From assembly GCA_030605835.1 (NCBI GenBank), contig JAUWHO010000053.1, forward strand, positions 1-34,947: 34,947 nucleotides of DNA, written 5' to 3'. Below are positions 1 through 8,333 of this stretch, one piece after another. The translations under genes and the position numbers were made by a program. The notes below the pieces were generated by a model. The model did no database searches and was not told the origin of the DNA. It saw only the letters and a list, made by a program, of their open reading frames with translations. Every line of letters starts with the position of its first letter. Position 1 is the stretch's first letter. The stretch is from Candidatus Zixiibacteriota bacterium. Lineage in GTDB: Bacteria > Zixibacteria > MSB-5A5 > DG-27.

Positions 1-1568
1 GCAAAAGTCCGGATCGGGAATACACCGGACATTCCGGAGCCCCATCATACTGGTCAACGAACCGAAACACCTGGATGATAGTGGACTACTTCGGACCTGA
101 CGGATTGGGATACATTCCGGAGGTCCCCTCTCATTTGACAGACTGGACCGGGAGCGCCACCGGCATCAACAACCGCATCAACAGCGGCACTTTCCTGGTG
201 CAGCACCGTGATCACGGCGGAGTCGACGGATGGTCCCACCCCAGGTATCAGATACCAGACCTCAACGGGTTGCACAACGACATGTACCCCTTTGTCTTCT
301 CCATGAACTGCCTGACCGGGAAGTTCAACCATTACAGCCAGTGCTTCGCGGAGGCATTCCACCGCGAGCCGCAGCGTGCCTTGGGTGTCGTAGCGGCCAG
401 CGACGTGTCCTACTCCTTTGTGAACGACACTTACACCTGGGGGATATACGACGCCCTCTGGCCCAACTTCGACCCCGGGTACGGCTACAACCCCGTGGGA
501 GCAAAGCCCCTTCAGACCTGCTTCGCCAACGCCTACGGCAAGCACTATCTGGAGGCTTCAAACTGGCCCTACAACTCCGGGAGCAAGGACATTACTTATC
601 ATCTCTTCCATCACCACGGAGATGCTTTCACCGACCTCTACTCGGAGGTGCCGCAGGATCTCACCGTCTCTCACGATCCCACACTGCTGCCCGGCGCCAC
701 TGAATTCACCGTGACCGCCAATGTTGGCGCTCTTATCGGACTGACCGTGGACGGCGAGATCATCGGCGTGGGCGAGGGTACCGGTTCACCGGTCTCGATA
801 CAGATTGAACCGCAGTCGCCCGGCGCAACCATGATCGTCACCGTCACTTTGGCGAACTATTATCGCTACGAGCAAGCTGTCCCCGTTGGAGGGCTTGCTA
901 TGACCATGGAGTTGCAGCCGGACGATCCCCCGGTTGTCGTTCCCCGGGGTGGTTCCTTCGGCTTCACCGGCACCGTCACCAACAACACCGACGAGGTCCA
1001 ATATGTCGACATCTGGACAATAGCGTATGTCCCCGGAATCGGAATGTATGGGCCTCTGAAGCAGTTCGTCAATTTGAGATTTGACCCCCATCAAAGCCGC
1101 GAAGCTCACTTCTACCAGCGGGTCTCCAACTCAGCTCCCATTTCGGACGAGTACTTCTATTGTGGCTACGTGGGTGACTATCCCTCAGTGACTGACTCCT
1201 CCTGCTTCCCGTTCGAGGTTATCACCGGCGCCTTGGCTAAAGCCGGTCAGAGCGGCTGGGTTCTGACAGGTTCCTTTCTGGAGGGAGATTTGGCTGACCT
1301 CCCCTCTGACTTTGCTCTGATGAAGAACTATCCAAACCCCTTCAACGCTCAGACGGTGATTGAGTATCAGTTACCGGAGACCAGCAACGTCAAGCTGGAG
1401 GTTTACAACCTCCTTGGCAGTAAGGTTGCGACCTTGGCTAATGGAGAGCAACAGGCCGGTTACAAATCTGTAACCTGGGATGCCTCCGACGTCTCTTCTG
1501 GGATCTACTTCTACAAGCTCAATGCTGGTGAATACACCGAGACGATGAGGATGATACTAGTCAAGTAA
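1..1568 (+). CDS. Gingipain-like C25 family cysteine peptidase with T9SS C-terminal domain (5' partial)
   Basis: The reading frame is open from the left edge (frame starting at base 3), so the N-terminus lies outside the window. The visible part begins inside a caspase-like C25 (gingipain) catalytic domain: the catalytic His is probably in HRDHGG (His codon 213-215) and the nucleophile Cys in SMNCLTG (Cys codon 309-311). After an Ig-like stretch (about 650-900) comes a domain of about 120 residues (about 905-1250) also found in the 5433 and 15090 genes, then a type A sorting domain starting at NYPNPFN (about 1327) and ending TMRMILVK. Known for the family: secreted cysteine endopeptidases moved across the outer membrane by T9SS, which cleaves the tail. 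Function as an active protease is inferred from the two catalytic motifs; the substrate is unknown. A terminator follows closely. Confidence 0.85.
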   Translation, partial: KSPDREYTGHSGAPSYWSTNRNTWMIVDYFGPDGLGYIPEVPSHLTDWTGSATGINNRINSGTFLVQHRDHGGVDGWSHPRYQIPDLNGLHNDMYPFVFSMNCLTGKFNHYSQCFAEAFHREPQRALGVVAASDVSYSFVNDTYTWGIYDALWPNFDPGYGYNPVGAKPLQTCFANAYGKHYLEASNWPYNSGSKDITYHLFHHHGDAFTDLYSEVPQDLTVSHDPTLLPGATEFTVTANVGALIGLTVDGEIIGVGEGTGSPVSIQIEPQSPGATMIVTVTLANYYRYEQAVPVGGLAMTMELQPDDPPVVVPRGGSFGFTGTVTNNTDEVQYVDIWTIAYVPGIGMYGPLKQFVNLRFDPHQSREAHFYQRVSNSAPISDEYFYCGYVGDYPSVTDSSCFPFEVITGALAKAGQSGWVLTGSFLEGDLADLPSDFALMKNYPNPFNAQTVIEYQLPETSNVKLEVYNLLGSKVATLANGEQQAGYKSVTWDASDVSSGIYFYKLNAGEYTETMRMILVK

Positions 1569-1590
1569 TTCACTTGACAGGGGACTAATA

Positions 1591-1621
1591 GCGCCTGGGT
1601 TTCTCCCCGGGCGCTTTTTTT
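1591..1621 (+). terminator. Rho-independent terminator of the C25 peptidase gene
   Basis: A 9-bp stem (1591-1599 with 1606-1614, one G-T pair) is followed by seven T. It lies 22 bases after the stop codon. The stem sequence is nearly the same as the one after the 5433 gene, so the two loci share tail domains and terminators. Confidence 0.9.
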
Positions 1622-1724
1622 GTTAAGTCGTTTTCGGGAGTTGCCCACGATGTGCAAAGGAGAATGAGGAGGAAAAGTGTTATACAAATTCTTTTCATCA
1701 CCTAATGTGACAAGATTATTAATT

Positions 1725-4718
1725 TTAGCGGTTCTGTCTCTTCCTCATCATCAGCGCAGTCTTCTCCTTCAGTTCGAAATACTCGGCTATATTGGGGACA
1801 TTCTTGGCGATGTTTTCCTTTACTCTTTCCGCTTTGTCAACATCCACACCCAGTCGTATCATGGCTTCACAATATGTAAAAGTGACTATAGGAGAAGTTC
1901 TCGGTGTTGACTTGAGAAGCTCCTGCAGGATCCCGGCGCTTTCTTCAAGCCGCCCCTGGAAGAGGCGGAGGAGACCGAGCTGGAACGAGGCTTCCGGCAT
2001 GCCCTTTCGGATTGCGAGAGACCGGAGCAGGTATTCTTCCGCTTTCTCGAAATCTCCTTTCTCCATGACGATCCGCCCCAGGTCGAAAAGGGCCATCGGG
2101 TGATTCGGTTTCCTGTCAAGGGCTTTCTGGACCTTTTCTGTAATTTGCTCCGAAAAGTTAAGGTTATGACGCACGTCCTGGTTGTCGGGGCAAAAGAGGA
2201 GAGCTTTTCGCTGGGCGATCTCTGATTCGAAGGGCCCGGTTGGGTACCAGGTCTCAATCTGGCCGCGCATCATCCAGCGGGAGCCTTGGTCGTACGCATT
2301 GAGCTTATTCCTGACCTGCTCGCTCAGGGGTCGTTCCTCGAGCAAGGAAAGAACGTCCTCTTTCAGGTTGACAAGCTCGTTAATTATGGCTCTCTCTTCA
2401 CGAATGCTTTCGCGCGCAAATTCAACAAGTGGCTTATCGTCTGTGTTAAGCAGGGATTTGGCCAGATAGTCGTGGAGTTCTTCATTGCCGAACATGTAAC
2501 GTGTGAGGAACACAAAAGGATCCTCGAGGTTGGAGTCTCTGAGATCGGCGGCCACTTCGTCCTGACCCGTCCGTTCCTGCCAGTTGTCGAAGTTGATCTC
2601 GAGCGGTTTCATTGATCCGATAAGGCAGAAGTGCTGGGGATTGCAGTACCACAGGGTGGAGTAAGGGAAGACCTCGGTGAAACTCCGGCACAGCATCCGC
2701 CATTCCACGTCAGCTAATGCGTTCTGGGTCATCCAAGCACAAATAATACCGTTGGATGTCATCTTTTCCCGGCACATCCGGTAAAAGTCCACGGTGTACA
2801 GGTTGGCGGAGTAACGCGGGTGGATCGCGTTAAAGGAAATCACGTCATACGTCTCCCTTGAACCAAGAATATAGTTGCGGCCATCGCCCTGGATGAATTT
2901 GAGCTTCGGGTGATCTAAAACGCCGTGGTTGACCTCCTCGAACCAGTGGGCGGTTTCCTTCTCATCTCTCAGTAATTCGACTACATCTACGCGCTTCACA
3001 TCGTTGTATTGACAGCACCCCCACACCGTCGAACCCATGCCGAAACCGATGATTAGCACCTTCTTGGGATCGTCATGGAGCAGAACCGGCAGATGCGACA
3101 GCATTCGATGTACCTGCATATCCATGTAGTTTGTGGAAGCCGTGGAATGGCCGTTGATATTCAGCTCTCTGGGGCCGTTGGCCTTTTCGAGGACGGCGAT
3201 TGACGCATCGGGCCCCTCGCGGAAGTAGCGCAGCGTGAATAAGCCGGGTTGTTCTTTGAAGATATGACTCAGCTTGATGACCGGCTGACCGGTGAATAGA
3301 ACATTCACGAATACGAGCACTGCCAGCCCTGTTATGGCGAATACTCTAACCCGAAGCCGAGCCCGGCTTTTGTCTATGGCGACGATTAGGAGGAAAAGTC
3401 CGATAACCACGTAAAGCGACGCGGACAAGAGAATGCTGCTCTGGATGTTGCCCATGAGGGGCAGCATCACGAAACCTGCTCCAAGGGAACCAAAGATTGC
3501 TCCCGCGGTGTTGAGGGCGTAAAGTGTACCTGTTCCGCGACCGATCTCTTTCCGGTTGCCTACATAGATTCGGCAGACTAAGGGAAATGCAGCGCCCATA
3601 AGGAGTGTTGGCACCAGCATGATAAAGAAGGACTGAGAGAGCTTCTGTACAATTTGCCCCAGGAGGATATTACTGCTGGAGACAAGCCAGAATCCGGTAT
3701 TACGGGTACCGTGGAGCAGGTCGAAAAGCGGGATGCTGAGGCTTGCCGTGACGCCGATCAGGATTTCGATCACAGCCAGGGTGAGGAGAGGTTTTTTGAT
3801 CCTATCTGCGAACCGGGCCATGATGAGGCTGCCGACACCGATACCGGTTAGAAAGGCAGTGAGCATGGAGGTGAAGGCCCACGTATCTACGTTGACAAAG
3901 TACATGAGGCTTCGGGTCCAAAGTACTTCCAGGGCTAAGGCTGTGAACCCTGACAGTGCGAAGAGCCAGAGGACTGCCCGAATCTGGCGGGGTGAGTATT
4001 CGGTCGTTACTTCGATCGTCTTCTCTTTCTGGCGTTTAGTCTTTTTCTGGCGAATTTCTATCTCTTCCGGACGGGACCGCCCGGACAAGTAAAACCCTGA
4101 GAGAGCCACCGTCAGGTTAAGAATGGCCGCGGTGGTGAGGGTCATCCTTACCCCAAGGAGTTCGATGAGGAAAAAACCGGTGATGAAACAGCCGATCACA
4201 GCACCTAAGGTGTTGACTGCATACAGGGTGCCGATTTCCACACCGGAACGGTCGCGACCTCGCACAAGGTAGCGGCTCAGGGCCGGCAGAGTGCCGCCCA
4301 TAAGCGTGGTGGGCACGATGAGGATCATAACGGCCAGGCCCAGACGCAGAGTCATCTGCCCGGCGAAAGACTCGGAAAGGAAAGGCCATGCCATCTTGTA
4401 AATTTCGTCGGAGAAGTCAATGAGGAAGGGAAGAATGAAAGCGTAGACGCCGACTGCGCCCTCCAGCCACGCATAGAGGCGAAAGCCGTTAGCTCCGGGA
4501 CGGTCTACAATCCGGCCGAAGAACCAACTGCCGAGGGCCAAACCGCCCATATAGACACCCAGAACGGTGGCCACCGCATAGACTGTAGTTCCGAGCACAA
4601 GGGAGAACATACGGGTCCAGAGGACTTCGTAAATCAGCCCGCTGATACCGGAGAATAAGAAAAGGAGAATGACTACTGTGTGGTATGCAGGAAAACCCTG
4701 TGGTTTTTTTGCTGTCAT
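1725..4718 (-). CDS. Membrane-embedded spermidine-synthase-like protein with C-terminal TPRs
   Basis: 997 residues in three parts. Residues about 15-460 are a multi-helix membrane region with two related halves (each starts with a segment like SGxxxLxxEVLWTR), as in the fused MFS/spermidine synthase family. Residues about 480-760 form a Rossmann methyltransferase-like domain with IIGFGMGSTVWG (about 550) as the nucleotide loop and QGDGRNYI (about 609). Residues about 855-985 are TPR repeats. In true spermidine synthases an Asp follows the sheet before the substrate loop; here that place reads SFNAIHPRYSA, so the usual catalytic acid appears absent and aminopropyl transfer is doubtful. Genes of this fused type are common in uncultivated bacteria and have no settled function. 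Start ATG at 4718, stop TAA. A candidate promoter lies 235 bases upstream. Confidence 0.85.
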   Translation of the reverse strand: MTAKKPQGFPAYHTVVILLFLFSGISGLIYEVLWTRMFSLVLGTTVYAVATVLGVYMGGLALGSWFFGRIVDRPGANGFRLYAWLEGAVGVYAFILPFLIDFSDEIYKMAWPFLSESFAGQMTLRLGLAVMILIVPTTLMGGTLPALSRYLVRGRDRSGVEIGTLYAVNTLGAVIGCFITGFFLIELLGVRMTLTTAAILNLTVALSGFYLSGRSRPEEIEIRQKKTKRQKEKTIEVTTEYSPRQIRAVLWLFALSGFTALALEVLWTRSLMYFVNVDTWAFTSMLTAFLTGIGVGSLIMARFADRIKKPLLTLAVIEILIGVTASLSIPLFDLLHGTRNTGFWLVSSSNILLGQIVQKLSQSFFIMLVPTLLMGAAFPLVCRIYVGNRKEIGRGTGTLYALNTAGAIFGSLGAGFVMLPLMGNIQSSILLSASLYVVIGLFLLIVAIDKSRARLRVRVFAITGLAVLVFVNVLFTGQPVIKLSHIFKEQPGLFTLRYFREGPDASIAVLEKANGPRELNINGHSTASTNYMDMQVHRMLSHLPVLLHDDPKKVLIIGFGMGSTVWGCCQYNDVKRVDVVELLRDEKETAHWFEEVNHGVLDHPKLKFIQGDGRNYILGSRETYDVISFNAIHPRYSANLYTVDFYRMCREKMTSNGIICAWMTQNALADVEWRMLCRSFTEVFPYSTLWYCNPQHFCLIGSMKPLEINFDNWQERTGQDEVAADLRDSNLEDPFVFLTRYMFGNEELHDYLAKSLLNTDDKPLVEFARESIREERAIINELVNLKEDVLSLLEERPLSEQVRNKLNAYDQGSRWMMRGQIETWYPTGPFESEIAQRKALLFCPDNQDVRHNLNFSEQITEKVQKALDRKPNHPMALFDLGRIVMEKGDFEKAEEYLLRSLAIRKGMPEASFQLGLLRLFQGRLEESAGILQELLKSTPRTSPIVTFTYCEAMIRLGVDVDKAERVKENIAKNVPNIAEYFELKEKTALMMRKRQNR

Positions 4719-4952
4719 GTCCGTTCCGTCAGGTAGAAACTGAAGTTATAGCGGGCTTTTTCTAAAGCGATGTACCTGTTTCCCCCTGTTTAGGTTGTAC
4801 ATTAAGCGGTATTTAAACAAAAAGGTTCAACTAAGTCCCGACCCTTAATGAGATCGTCTCGGTGCACCTTCCTTTCTCTCAGGTCTCGCGCTTATGCGAC
4901 AAGAATGCCCGCACTCGTGGCCAAAATTAAGCTGTATTCGTAAACAGCCCAG

Positions 4953-4981
4953 AGTTTAACACATTTTCAGCAGGATGTCAA
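4953..4981 (-). promoter_or_regulatory. Sigma-70-type promoter for the 4718 gene
   Basis: On the minus strand a perfect TTGACA (complement of 4976-4981), a 17-base spacer, and TAAACT (4953-4958; four of six). Expected start near 4946, giving a leader of about 230 bases. Confidence 0.55.
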
Positions 4982-5038
4982 GAGAGAGTCATCTGCAGGC
5001 CAGAAATCGGCACTGTCAAGAATCTTGCCAAAAACTCC

Positions 5039-5067
5039 TTGACAAATAAAGAAGAAAAGTTAATTTT
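5039..5067 (+). promoter_or_regulatory. Weak candidate promoter for the 5433 gene
   Basis: Perfect TTGACA at 5039-5044, but the best -10 at 16-17 bases spacing (TAATTT or AATTTT) matches only three of six. It would give a leader of about 360 bases. Confidence 0.3.
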
Positions 5068-5379
5068 CTAAAGGACTGCTCTGACTACATCTTAAGGAGA
5101 TTTGATCAAAAAACGCGTGAAGAGATGTTTTCTGCTTTGACTTCTTGGAAACCGACCTGATTAGGAATCAAACTTCAGGACTCTGTTAAGAGCACCCACC
5201 AGAAAAGAAGAGTTGACAACATGAATAGACGGCTTCCTCGTTTCTGCCGCCGGCTGTCGCCGTTGGCAGAGGCCACACTCTTTCTAAGGAGGTGATAACA
5301 ATATCAGTGCATGAGTCTATTCATTTAGATGTGTGCACTGGAGTGATGGTGGAAGCATACTGTCAATTGATCTGGTTCC

Positions 5380-5404
5380 GGGCTGAACTTGTCCAGCCCT
5401 ACGT
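5380..5404 (-). repeat. Short palindromic repeat, GTAGGG type
   Basis: Stem GGGCTG/CAGCCC (5380-5385, 5394-5399) with an 8-base loop containing CTTGT. On the minus strand it is preceded by ACGTAGGG, as in the copy at 19669. It sits just before the start of the 5433 gene. Confidence 0.5.
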
Positions 5405-5432
5405 GTAAACGACTAAGCAAGGAGAGAGAAAG

Positions 5433-7427
5433 ATGAGAAAAGTATTACTGATGAGCTTGACTCTGGGTTTGCTTCTCGCCCTGATCATCCCGGTCTCATC
5501 CGTGGCGACTACCTCCCTAACGGAGGAGGCAACATTCCTGCGCCATACCGAAAGTGGCCCCATGCTGGTTCAAGGAGAAGGACTGCCCCAAACGGGCGCT
5601 ACACCACTGCTACCCGATCCCTGGGTGGTTTGGTCGCGCTACCTGACGGACGCCATCTACAACACCACCTCCAACACCGTGGACGCCCACAGCTTCGCGG
5701 GGACCTATTTGAACCCGCCGAAAGAGGCAGCGCTGTACGCTTCCGATGGGGGTGGCATTCCGGAGTGGGCATACGGCGGCACCGAGTTTTACACCGACGC
5801 CGCCGATGCCGGTTTCACGCTTGCGGCTGTCGATGAGGATGGCGGCGGCGTCAACGTAATCAAGTGGACCGGCCCCGGCAACGGCACTCCGGACTGGGCC
5901 ACCAGCTTTGCGGGATACGCTGTTACTTCCTACGGACCGATCGCAGTATCGGATGACGGTTCGACCATAGCCGTCGTAGCCACTCCGCCCGGCACTGACG
6001 CCCATCTGCTCTTGTTTGACGCCGGTTCAGGAACGCCTCTGATCGACTATGTGGCCTCCGGCCTGGGATTCCCCCGCTACGTGAAGATCAATGCAGATGG
6101 CCGCTACACCGCCTTTATCGCCCTGGCGACTCTGGTGGTCTTCGACCGCGACCTCTTAGCGGTCCGCGACCAGATATACATGGGAGCCAGCAACAGCGCC
6201 CTTGATATCTCCGGAGACGGGGACCTTCTGGCCTACGGCTGGACTTCCATGAGAGTCATGGAGTGGAACGGTTCCTCATACCAGCAATTATGGTCCTGGG
6301 CTACCGGAGGCTATTATGTGACCAGGATAGCAATATCCACCGATGGCAGCACCATTGTCTCTTGCTGGTACAATCTTGCGCACACGACCATCAAGGTGGT
6401 AGTTCACAGTCCCGATTCCTCTACCCCGCTCTGGATCTACGATTACCCCCATTCCAGTGGAACCTACCAGGAGGCCGCTTACGATGTCGACATCACCGAT
6501 GACGGCACCTACTTCATAATTGGCAGTTGGGGTGATGCCGAGAATCTGAACCCGGAGGTGCATATCTTCCAGAGGGATGAGACCCCACATGTATATTACA
6601 CCCTGGATATGCCGGGCTCCATGTTCTCGGTGGACATAGCCAGTGATGGCAGCTACGCCACCGCCTGCGGGAAGCATATCCATGCCAACGTATCCGGACG
6701 CGGTGGTGACATCGTCATGATCGACACCGATATCTCGGCATTATCGGATGTTTCAATCGAGATAGTCCCAGATACCATTCCGGTACGAGTACCTCAAGGT
6801 GAGCGCTTCGGCTTCACCGGAACTCTCAAGAACAACACCAATCAGCTTCAAGTCGTCGACGTCTGGACCATGGCTATGGGACCGCACTGGACGAAGCAGA
6901 TCTGGGGACCGTTCAAGCAGTTCTATAATGTGGAGCTCGCAGCTGGCGACAGTCTCGGCGGTCACTTCTATCAGCGGGTTCCCATTCTGGCGCCCCTGGG
7001 GTGGTACGACTACATCGCATACTGCGGAGACTATCCTTCAACCATTATTGATTCCTGCTTCTTCGAGATCGAGGTCATGCCGGCCGCTTTGGCCAGAGGT
7101 GAGGCCCCGGATTGGGTTCTCACGGGGTCATTTAGCCAGATTGAAAACTTCGTCAGCCTTCCCTGCGAGTTCGGGCTGATCGGCAATTATCCCAATCCAT
7201 TCAACGCCGCCACCACCATCAACTACGAACTGCCAGTTGCGGGTCACGTCAAGGTCGAGGTCTACAACATTCTCGGTGAAAGAGTGGCAACCTTGCTTGA
7301 CGAAAAGCAGGAGGCGGGTTACAAGTCTGTCAGCTGGGATGCCTCCGAGATTGCCTCTGGCATTTACTTTTACAAACTCACTGCTGGAGATTATACCGAG
7401 ACGATGAGGATGATATTGGTCAAGTAA
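5433..7427 (+). CDS. Secreted beta-propeller-like protein with T9SS C-terminal domain
   Basis: 664 residues. A signal peptide (about 1-26) has a Lys/Arg start and a Leu-rich core. Residues about 60-430 are made of repeated beta strands with phrases such as AVSDDGSTIAVV, NADGRYTAFI, DISGDGDLLAYG and DITDDGTYFIIG, which suggests a WD40- or quinoprotein-like propeller. Residues about 445-560 match the extra domain of the C25 peptidase at the left edge (FGFTGTLKNNT, WTMA, HFYQRV), and the last 90 residues are a type A sorting domain with NYPNPFN and the ending TMRMILVK. I infer export by T9SS and surface attachment or release; the ligand is unknown. The ATG is preceded by AAGGAG with good spacing. 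The 3' region carries two hairpins and a terminator. Confidence 0.85.
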   Translation: MRKVLLMSLTLGLLLALIIPVSSVATTSLTEEATFLRHTESGPMLVQGEGLPQTGATPLLPDPWVVWSRYLTDAIYNTTSNTVDAHSFAGTYLNPPKEAALYASDGGGIPEWAYGGTEFYTDAADAGFTLAAVDEDGGGVNVIKWTGPGNGTPDWATSFAGYAVTSYGPIAVSDDGSTIAVVATPPGTDAHLLLFDAGSGTPLIDYVASGLGFPRYVKINADGRYTAFIALATLVVFDRDLLAVRDQIYMGASNSALDISGDGDLLAYGWTSMRVMEWNGSSYQQLWSWATGGYYVTRIAISTDGSTIVSCWYNLAHTTIKVVVHSPDSSTPLWIYDYPHSSGTYQEAAYDVDITDDGTYFIIGSWGDAENLNPEVHIFQRDETPHVYYTLDMPGSMFSVDIASDGSYATACGKHIHANVSGRGGDIVMIDTDISALSDVSIEIVPDTIPVRVPQGERFGFTGTLKNNTNQLQVVDVWTMAMGPHWTKQIWGPFKQFYNVELAAGDSLGGHFYQRVPILAPLGWYDYIAYCGDYPSTIIDSCFFEIEVMPAALARGEAPDWVLTGSFSQIENFVSLPCEFGLIGNYPNPFNAATTINYELPVAGHVKVEVYNILGERVATLLDEKQEAGYKSVSWDASEIASGIYFYKLTAGDYTETMRMILVK

Positions 7428-7440
7428 TAGAGTTGTGCTC

Positions 7441-7488
7441 TCGAATGCCCACATTCGACAGCTTGCGTCAGATGAGGGCATCTGACGC
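7441..7488 (+). other. Two perfect tandem hairpins in the 3' untranslated region
   Basis: Hairpin one: TCGAATG/CATTCGA (7441-7447, 7452-7458), loop CCCA. Hairpin two: GCGTCAGATG/CATCTGACGC (7465-7474, 7479-7488), loop AGGG. The loops are complementary, and ATGCCC (7445-7450) can also pair with GGGCAT (7476-7481). They lie between the stop codon and the terminator. Confidence 0.7.
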
Positions 7489-7504
7489 CACTGCAGAAGC
7501 AATA

Positions 7505-7534
7505 GCGCTCGGGTTTCCCCCGGGCGCTTTTTTT
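7505..7534 (+). terminator. Rho-independent terminator of the 5433 gene
   Basis: 9-bp stem (7505-7513 with 7519-7527, one T-G pair) followed by seven T. Nearly the same as the terminator at 1591. Confidence 0.9.
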
Positions 7535-7558
7535 GGTCAACGGCTCATCACTTCACCA

Positions 7559-7580
7559 CAGCGGAAACCTTTGGGTTTCC
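7559..7580 (+). repeat. Short palindromic repeat, GCGGAAACC type
   Basis: Perfect stem GGAAACC/GGTTTCC (7563-7569, 7574-7580), loop TTTG, preceded by AGC. The same core, with loop sequence changed, is present on the minus strand at 29093-29116. Confidence 0.5.
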
Positions 7581-7586
7581 ACTTTC

Positions 7587-8123
7587 CTATATCCTCTCCC
7601 CTATCTCCTGTTCCTTACTTTGTAAAACGTACTCGAAGACCTCTTTCGCTTTCCGAGCGAGTCCGAAATTGTAAAGACAAATCCCATATCCAACCAGAGC
7701 GTCACGGCTTTTCGGAGAGATTTTCAGGGCCTCCCTGAAATAATCTAACGCCTTCTCATCTTCTCCCTTGCCGATTTTGACATACCCCAGGCCGGTCGAC
7801 GCCTCGACATAGGTAAAATGCATATCTCTGGAGGTGAGAAACTCCGCTTCCGCCTTCAACACATTGCTGAGTCTGTAATGACACCACCCTGCGAGATTGT
7901 GCCAGGCGACCGATTTGGGGTCGACCCTAAGCCCTTTTGAGATTAGCCTCAAGGACTCCTCAATTCGGTTCTGGCGATAGAGATCCAAAGCCCGGCCATA
8001 CGTTTCCCCAACCGTCTCAATCTTCCCTTTCTGTGAAAACGAAGTCTCAGTCGCAAAGTGAGCGAGTGGTATGATTAGTAAAAAGAGGAAAAACCAGAAG
8101 ACGCTGATTCTTCTCACCTGCAT
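7587..8123 (-). CDS. Exported small TPR protein
   Basis: 178 residues. An N-terminal hydrophobic stretch (residues about 6-24, FWFFLFLLIIPLA) is a signal peptide or membrane anchor. Residues about 40-170 form three to four TPR repeats, with phrases such as AVAWHNLAGWCHYR-like helices and ALDYFREALKISPKSRDALVGYGICLYNFG. TPRs bind other proteins; the partner is not shown. ATG at 8123 follows AAGGAGAGGA. It is convergent with the 5433 gene and stands alone. The C-terminus ends in a charged tail just before the palindromic repeat at 7559. Confidence 0.75.
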   Translation of the reverse strand: MQVRRISVFWFFLFLLIIPLAHFATETSFSQKGKIETVGETYGRALDLYRQNRIEESLRLISKGLRVDPKSVAWHNLAGWCHYRLSNVLKAEAEFLTSRDMHFTYVEASTGLGYVKIGKGEDEKALDYFREALKISPKSRDALVGYGICLYNFGLARKAKEVFEYVLQSKEQEIGERI

Positions 8124-8253
8124 TCCTCTCCTTTTCTCATTTTAACCGCAAGCTGTCCGACGGAGATGAGCTTCTGGCGGGTGGATTCAGATTGGACTTC
8201 TTTTAGACTTTTCAAAACACTTGCCTTGAAGCTTTGGCGTTCTTTTCTTGTAA

Positions 8254-8259
8254 TATAAT
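8254..8259 (+). promoter_or_regulatory. Possible -10 element upstream of the 8334 transcription unit
   Basis: A perfect TATAAT lies 75 bases before the ATG. No good -35 is seen at 16-18 bases; GCTTTG is what stands there. Confidence 0.3.
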
Positions 8260-8333
8260 GATAGCGGACTTTCAGGAAAAGGCTCAACACTTCTTGTCCA
8301 AGACGTTCGAGGGTCCTTGAACCTTACGAGAAA

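Larger units (their letters stand above)
4719..5432. other. 714-bp divergent intergenic region
   Basis: No convincing gene. It holds a promoter for the minus-strand gene (4953-4981), a weaker TTGACA box on the plus strand (5039), a G/C-rich hairpin (CTGCC 5244-5248 with GGCAG 5265-5269), a very strong Shine-Dalgarno-like run (AAGGAGGTGAT at 5286-5296), an inverted repeat CAGTGCA/TGCACTG (5305-5311, 5334-5340) and a palindromic repeat (5380-5404). A GTG-started frame of 33 codons (5307-5408) follows the Shine-Dalgarno-like run at 14 bases, but it resembles nothing I know. Confidence 0.5.

Noticed and set aside
5307-5408. 33-codon GTG frame after a strong Shine-Dalgarno-like run
   Set aside because: Spacing of 14 bases is long, and its end is made of the palindromic repeat. 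Kept only as a remark.
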